18,314 bases of DNA, from assembly GCA_017652965.1 (NCBI GenBank), contig JAGBZZ010000158.1, positions 1-18,314 of the forward strand, read 5' to 3'. The position numbers and the translations under genes were made by a program. Every line of letters begins with the position of its first letter. The stretch's first letter is position 1. The DNA is from Clostridia bacterium. Lineage in GTDB: Bacteria > Bacillota_A > Clostridia > Oscillospirales > CAG-272. Below the pieces are notes generated by a model. That model had not been told where the DNA came from. It saw nothing but the letters and a program-made list of their open reading frames with translations, and searched no databases. Positions 14,188-18,314 of the stretch are shown piece by piece.

Positions 14188-16959
14188 CTACGGCTGTGTA
14201 GCCGTTCTTTTCGTTTTCCTGCGGCGCAGCATCCGCTCACCGATCATGGTGCCGCCAAAGACACAAAGACCGGCGGTAAAGCAGCATGCGGCATAGACGT
14301 ATTCCTTGGGGCTGTACTCCAGCTCCAGTGTGTATTCTCCCGGGGCAAGATCGAAAGAAAGCAGGGCATCCAGCGTTTCATAGCCCTCCACCGGCTGCCC
14401 GTTGGCCGTGATCCTCCATCCGGCATCGTAGGGGATGGTGGTCAGGATCGTTTCAAAGCCCTCGCTTACCGTGATCTTACCGCAGAAATAATCCTCGGTA
14501 CAGGTCTCTACCTCGTATCCGCCCGCGCACAAGGTATCGATCAAGCGGCGGTAGACGGCACGGTCCATCGAATAAAAGTATTCGACATTGCGATTGATGT
14601 ATATGCCTTCGTCTCCAAGCTGGAAGGTCACCACGCATTCCTCACCTGCCTCGTAGGAGCCGAGGCAAAGATAGCCGGATTCCTCCCAAACAAAGTGCCT
14701 GCCGATATGCTCGCCGTTCAGATAATACTGTGCTTCCTTGTAGGTATCGGTGGGGAAGTAGGCGAAGATCTCGCTCTCTTCTGTGACGGACAGCCTGAAG
14801 TTGACGTAGGCATCCTGCCCGGCATTTCGCTTGGAATAGTGACGGGAGGAGGAGAGGTGATAAACGTTTTCCCCGGTGTAACGGTACTCAACGGGGGAAA
14901 ACAGCACCACGTCCTCGCCCAAAAGCGCCTTGGCCAGGGCATTCATCCGTTCAAAGGGAGAGCCCTCGGAAATGATGGTGCGGTTGTCATCCGGGTCTAT
15001 ACGGTTTCCGTCCTTATCGTATTCTCTCGGCAGAAAGGTGATCGTGTGGACGTCATCCGAAACCCCGAAGGCGATGGGAAGCGCATCGGGATTGCGATAC
15101 GCAACGGTGTCGCCGTCGTTATAGATCTCCACGTAGCTGTCCGGGTAGATCATTCCGACCTCGCCAAGGACGTAGGATATCGAGAGAAAGGAGTCTACAA
15201 AGGGATTGGTCCCGGTGTAGCAGGAGGCATGATAGGCCGAGGCATAGCCCATCACGTTCAAAAAGGAAATGGTGTCGCGGTTGAGGGTTGACGTGGATCC
15301 TGAGACCCCGCGGTAATTAAAAAGGTAAGGATCGTTGACCCTGCGATAGCGGAGCTTTTCCATGCGGTAAAAGGGGGCTTGGGTATCCGCCTTTGCCGCC
15401 TCTGTGGCACCCTCCCACCGGTGCAGAAAATCGTAATAGGAGGCGCGGGAGGCTCGTCCGACGTCCATATAAAGCTGGCCGGTATTGACAAGCCCGCCAA
15501 GCATCATTTCAAGTGACACCAGCACAAGCAGGCAAAGCGAGGCATAGCGGCGCGAAACGTCCCGCCGCATGATGAAAAAGGCGAGGGCGATGACGTAAAT
15601 ACCGATGCAAAGCAGATTAAGCGGGACCGGGAAAAAGACGGTCTCCATGTGCTTGTAGCCAAAATGCTCGGCCAGGATCAGGATGAGCGATAGCGGTGTC
15701 GCGGCATAGATGACCCAGCGCGCCCGATGGGAGCGGATATCCTCAAATCCCTTGGCCGCCATCCCCACCAGCAAAAAGGAAAGCATGTAGCTATAGCGGT
15801 AGTTCAGCCAGTTGGGGGCCTGTCCGCCGTGCCATATAAGGTCTATGACGTGCACGGAAAAGCAGAAAAGGAGGAAAAGCGAAAGGAGGAGATTTGCTCC
15901 CTTTTCACGGGTGGATACCCTGCGGCTGATGAAATAAAAGGGAATCAGCATCAGGGTGATGAGGCCGCAGTAAAGATTGGGCAGTCCCTCCGGCCGTACG
16001 GTGTCGTACGAGGCGAAAAAGAACTTGGTCAGGATGTCCAGAATGTCTTGCTTGACGACAAAGTCGTAGCTTGGGCTGGAGAAGGTGTCTTTGCCAAAGG
16101 TAAGGGCGTACACTGCGGGAATGACGGTCAGCATGCTGATCGCCCCCGCCGTAAGCGAGAAGAAGCCGAAGCGGACACCCGAGCGCAGAAAATTGGCGCG
16201 CAGGCCGCGCGGATTTTTCTCCTTTGGTGTCAGCGCCAGATGGACGTAGAAAAAATAGAGGACACAGAAAATACAGGTCATATACCCGATGTAGTAGTTT
16301 GACATCATGCAAAGCACCAGGCTGACGGTATAAAGCTTGTATTTTCCTTCACTGACCAAGGCCCGTATCCCCACTGCCACCAGCGGCAGAAGGATCACGT
16401 TGTCTACCCACATGGTGTTATGCTGCATGACAACACTGTAAGCGGTCAGCGAATAGACGGTGGAAAACATGACGGCAGTAACAGGGGAAAGCCGTGCGGT
16501 CTTTTTCAGATAGTATCCAAAGGAAAGCCCTGAAAGCCCCTGCTTTAAAAGAAGCAAGAGAAAGAGGGCATCCAGCATTCCCTCACGTGGGAAAAGTGCG
16601 ACGAGATAGGAAAGCGGTGAGGCAAGATAATACGCATATATCCCTAAAAATTCCCCTCCAAGTGAACGGGAAAAGGAATATAGCAGGGAGGCATCGCCGT
16701 AGATGAAGCTGCGTAGGGCTTCAAAGAAGTAGACGTACTGACCGTTGAGATCCAACGTGAGAACCGAGTTCGCTCCAAACGGCCACACTCCCATGAAGGC
16801 ATAGATGAGCATCATAAGGAAAAAGGGGAGTGCAAAGCAAAAAAGGAGATAAGAGGAGGGATGTGCCCGATATTCCCGTATCAGCCGCCAGCGAAGCTTA
16901 CAGAGGGGGGAGGGGGAGATGCCGATCTCCTCCCCCGGTGATCCGTTTTTGCGCCTCAT
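14188..16959 (-). CDS. YfhO-family integral membrane protein (GT-C-type glycosyltransferase)
   Basis: 923 residues. After a short cytoplasmic N-terminus the first membrane helix spans about 36-58. It is followed by the family motif NSVLTLDLNGQYVYFFEALR (64-83), where D70 in the first external loop is the likely catalytic or metal-associated acid of GT-C enzymes. About a dozen further membrane helices run to around residue 490. A large extracytoplasmic beta-rich domain then ends with TTIPYDAGWRI, and one last membrane helix precedes a basic tail RRRKTKR. In B. subtilis YfhO adds sugars to lipoteichoic acid on the outer face of the membrane using a lipid-linked donor; the substrate here is unknown. 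The start ATG overlaps the stop of the preceding YfhO gene (ATGA). The two proteins are clearly related at their C-terminal domains. Confidence 0.9.
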   Translation of the reverse strand: MRRKNGSPGEEIGISPSPLCKLRWRLIREYRAHPSSYLLFCFALPFFLMMLIYAFMGVWPFGANSVLTLDLNGQYVYFFEALRSFIYGDASLLYSFSRSLGGEFLGIYAYYLASPLSYLVALFPREGMLDALFLLLLLKQGLSGLSFGYYLKKTARLSPVTAVMFSTVYSLTAYSVVMQHNTMWVDNVILLPLVAVGIRALVSEGKYKLYTVSLVLCMMSNYYIGYMTCIFCVLYFFYVHLALTPKEKNPRGLRANFLRSGVRFGFFSLTAGAISMLTVIPAVYALTFGKDTFSSPSYDFVVKQDILDILTKFFFASYDTVRPEGLPNLYCGLITLMLIPFYFISRRVSTREKGANLLLSLFLLFCFSVHVIDLIWHGGQAPNWLNYRYSYMLSFLLVGMAAKGFEDIRSHRARWVIYAATPLSLILILAEHFGYKHMETVFFPVPLNLLCIGIYVIALAFFIMRRDVSRRYASLCLLVLVSLEMMLGGLVNTGQLYMDVGRASRASYYDFLHRWEGATEAAKADTQAPFYRMEKLRYRRVNDPYLFNYRGVSGSTSTLNRDTISFLNVMGYASAYHASCYTGTNPFVDSFLSISYVLGEVGMIYPDSYVEIYNDGDTVAYRNPDALPIAFGVSDDVHTITFLPREYDKDGNRIDPDDNRTIISEGSPFERMNALAKALLGEDVVLFSPVEYRYTGENVYHLSSSRHYSKRNAGQDAYVNFRLSVTEESEIFAYFPTDTYKEAQYYLNGEHIGRHFVWEESGYLCLGSYEAGEECVVTFQLGDEGIYINRNVEYFYSMDRAVYRRLIDTLCAGGYEVETCTEDYFCGKITVSEGFETILTTIPYDAGWRITANGQPVEGYETLDALLSFDLAPGEYTLELEYSPKEYVYAACCFTAGLCVFGGTMIGERMLRRRKTKRTATQP

Positions 16960-18314
16960 TTTGCTTTGCCGTTCTTTTTTTGCTGTTGCTTTTTACCCTT
17001 GCTGCCGTTCCCCTTTTTCGGGGTATCTGTGGCGGCCTCCTCAAAGGCGTTTTTTTCATCCGCCTTGGGAAAGGGAGGGAGGAGGAACAGAAGGATCCGC
17101 CCGAAGAAGGATCTACCCGATACCGAGATCCTGTTTTTCTTACGCAGGATCTCCAGGGTTACGATAGCGGCAAAGAGCAGAAGTGCGGCAAGCGAGGCAA
17201 GAAGCCCCACAGTGTAGATAGAGGGACGGTAGCGAAGCGTGATCTCATAGGTGCCCGCATCGGGAAGGTCGAAGGCCAACATGGCATCCATCGTCTGATA
17301 GCCGGTGACGGCTGCGCCGTCCACCTCGATCTGCCAGCCGGCGTCGTAGGGGATGGTGGTCTGCACAGTGGTAAAGCCCTCGGTAGCCGTCAGTGTCCCA
17401 CAGAAGTGATCGTCATCGGCACGCGTCAGGTTGATCCCGCCTGCCTGCAGGATGTTGGTGGCACGCGTCAGATCGGCTTCGTCGATCGTATAGAAGTAGG
17501 GGATACTGTCGATCAGGTAGAATTCGCCGTATTTTTCGATGGACAGCTCAACCGTGACGGTTTCACCGGGAAGGAAGGTGCCAAGCGAAAGGACGGTGGC
17601 GATGTTGGCGCATTCCGGGTACAGGGGATTTGCCTGCTTTTCGCCGTTGACGTACATCGTGGCTTCCCGCGTGTAATAGGAAGGGAAGTAGCAGTAGATG
17701 GGCGAAAGCGTGTCGGGGGCGACAAAGGTCAGTACGATGCGTGCGGTCGAGTTATTCTTTTCGGTTTTGAAAACGGCGTGGCTCCAGGCGTTTGCCTCAC
17801 GGCGCATCCCGCCGTCAACGGTAAGGGTGGAGTCGATGGGATCGTAAACCGTAAGGGTGCTGTCCCCCGTCATAGCGGCATAAATGCTATTCATACGCGC
17901 AAAGGGAGACCAAAGGGCGTTCTTCCACTCCTCCTTCAGCTTATAAATGCCGCCGTCAAGCTCATACCCCTCTGGGGGATTGGTGGGCAGGGCAAAGGTG
18001 ATATCGCGGATCGCACCGTTAGAGGCAAAGGCAAGGGGGAGGGCGTAGGGGTTGCGGTAGGTGACGGTTGCGGTGCCGGCCTCGGCATCGCCGTCCCGAT
18101 GGTATTCGGAATAGAGCGGGTCGACCTCCTCATCCGCCTTGGCGACCCAGTATTTCACGCCGAGAAGCGAGTTGGTGACGATCGTGGAGCCGGTGGCCTC
18201 CGTCCAATGAGAATTGGCCTTGAGACCGATGGCGTGCTGGAATTTGACAACGCTTGCGTTCAGCGTGGAGGTGGAGGAGGCAAGACCGTTATAGCCGAGA
18301 ACAAAGGAATCGCA
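16956..18314 (-). CDS. Second YfhO-family membrane protein, N-terminus beyond the window
   Basis: The frame is open through the right edge, so only the C-terminal 452 residues are visible; the GTG at 18158 is not a needed start because the upstream in-frame residues (GYNGLASSTSTLN, TNSLLGVKYWV) are typical of the family. The visible part is the extracytoplasmic domain with TVTYRNPYALPLAFA, a TTIPYDAGWQIEVDG stretch and TMDAMLAFDLPD. A final membrane helix (SLAALLLFAAIVTLEIL) and a cytoplasmic tail of about 60 residues that becomes very lysine/glutamine-rich follow. The same blocks occur in the downstream gene (TTIPYDAGWRI, TLDALLSFDLAP), so the pair looks like an old tandem duplication. Its stop overlaps the next start by four bases. 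Role presumably glycosylation of a cell-envelope polymer, as for its neighbour. Confidence 0.88.
   Translation of the reverse strand, partial: CDSFVLGYNGLASSTSTLNASVVKFQHAIGLKANSHWTEATGSTIVTNSLLGVKYWVAKADEEVDPLYSEYHRDGDAEAGTATVTYRNPYALPLAFASNGAIRDITFALPTNPPEGYELDGGIYKLKEEWKNALWSPFARMNSIYAAMTGDSTLTVYDPIDSTLTVDGGMRREANAWSHAVFKTEKNNSTARIVLTFVAPDTLSPIYCYFPSYYTREATMYVNGEKQANPLYPECANIATVLSLGTFLPGETVTVELSIEKYGEFYLIDSIPYFYTIDEADLTRATNILQAGGINLTRADDDHFCGTLTATEGFTTVQTTIPYDAGWQIEVDGAAVTGYQTMDAMLAFDLPDAGTYEITLRYRPSIYTVGLLASLAALLLFAAIVTLEILRKKNRISVSGRSFFGRILLFLLPPFPKADEKNAFEEAATDTPKKGNGSKGKKQQQKKNGKAK

Overview
The window reads as a chromosomal segment of a Gram-positive anaerobe of the Firmicutes/Clostridia type with moderately high GC, probably an uncultured gut or rumen lineage. 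This is inferred from gene content: an RqcH-type NFACT protein, the tRNA methyltransferase MnmM, a lipoprotein solute-binding protein, YfhO membrane proteins, a stand-alone short SufB/SmsB-like protein, strong AGGAGG ribosome sites and sigma-A-like promoters. I see no rRNA, tRNA, CRISPR array, transposase or prophage gene.

Layout. Positions 1-3240 (+ strand) hold an iron-sulfur scaffold gene that runs in from the left edge, then rqcH and mnmM, which overlap by one base. A strong hairpin terminator (3246-3287) ends this unit and faces the minus-strand genes. From there to the right edge every gene is on the minus strand. In transcription order from the right these are: two tandem YfhO-family membrane proteins, ruvA and ruvB, tightly packed or overlapping; an unusual 0.7-kb gene-free stretch rich in inverted repeats; a coenzyme-F420-ligase-like gene with its own promoter and terminator; a gene-free stretch with AT-rich palindromes; a polar amino acid ABC transporter operon (binding protein, permease, ATPase) behind a perfect-consensus promoter; guaB with its own promoter; and a GH36-like glycosidase followed by a ZIP metal transporter.

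Functional themes are housekeeping: Fe-S assembly, ribosome-associated quality control, tRNA wobble modification, guanine nucleotide synthesis, Holliday-junction branch migration, amino acid uptake, and envelope glycosylation (YfhO).

The most striking observation is the amino acid binding protein at 9378-10235. Right after its lipoprotein signal it carries the segment that normally forms the C-terminus of this fold, and it stops exactly where that segment would normally follow, so it looks like a natural circular permutation. Other points worth a second look: the E-S pair in RqcH where the family has its conserved D-R pair; a cluster of GGTGGAAAACT repeats near 12.0-12.16 kb that resemble DnaA boxes; two identical 12-bp palindromes 21 bp apart near 10.53 kb; and a terminator directly in front of the glycosidase gene.
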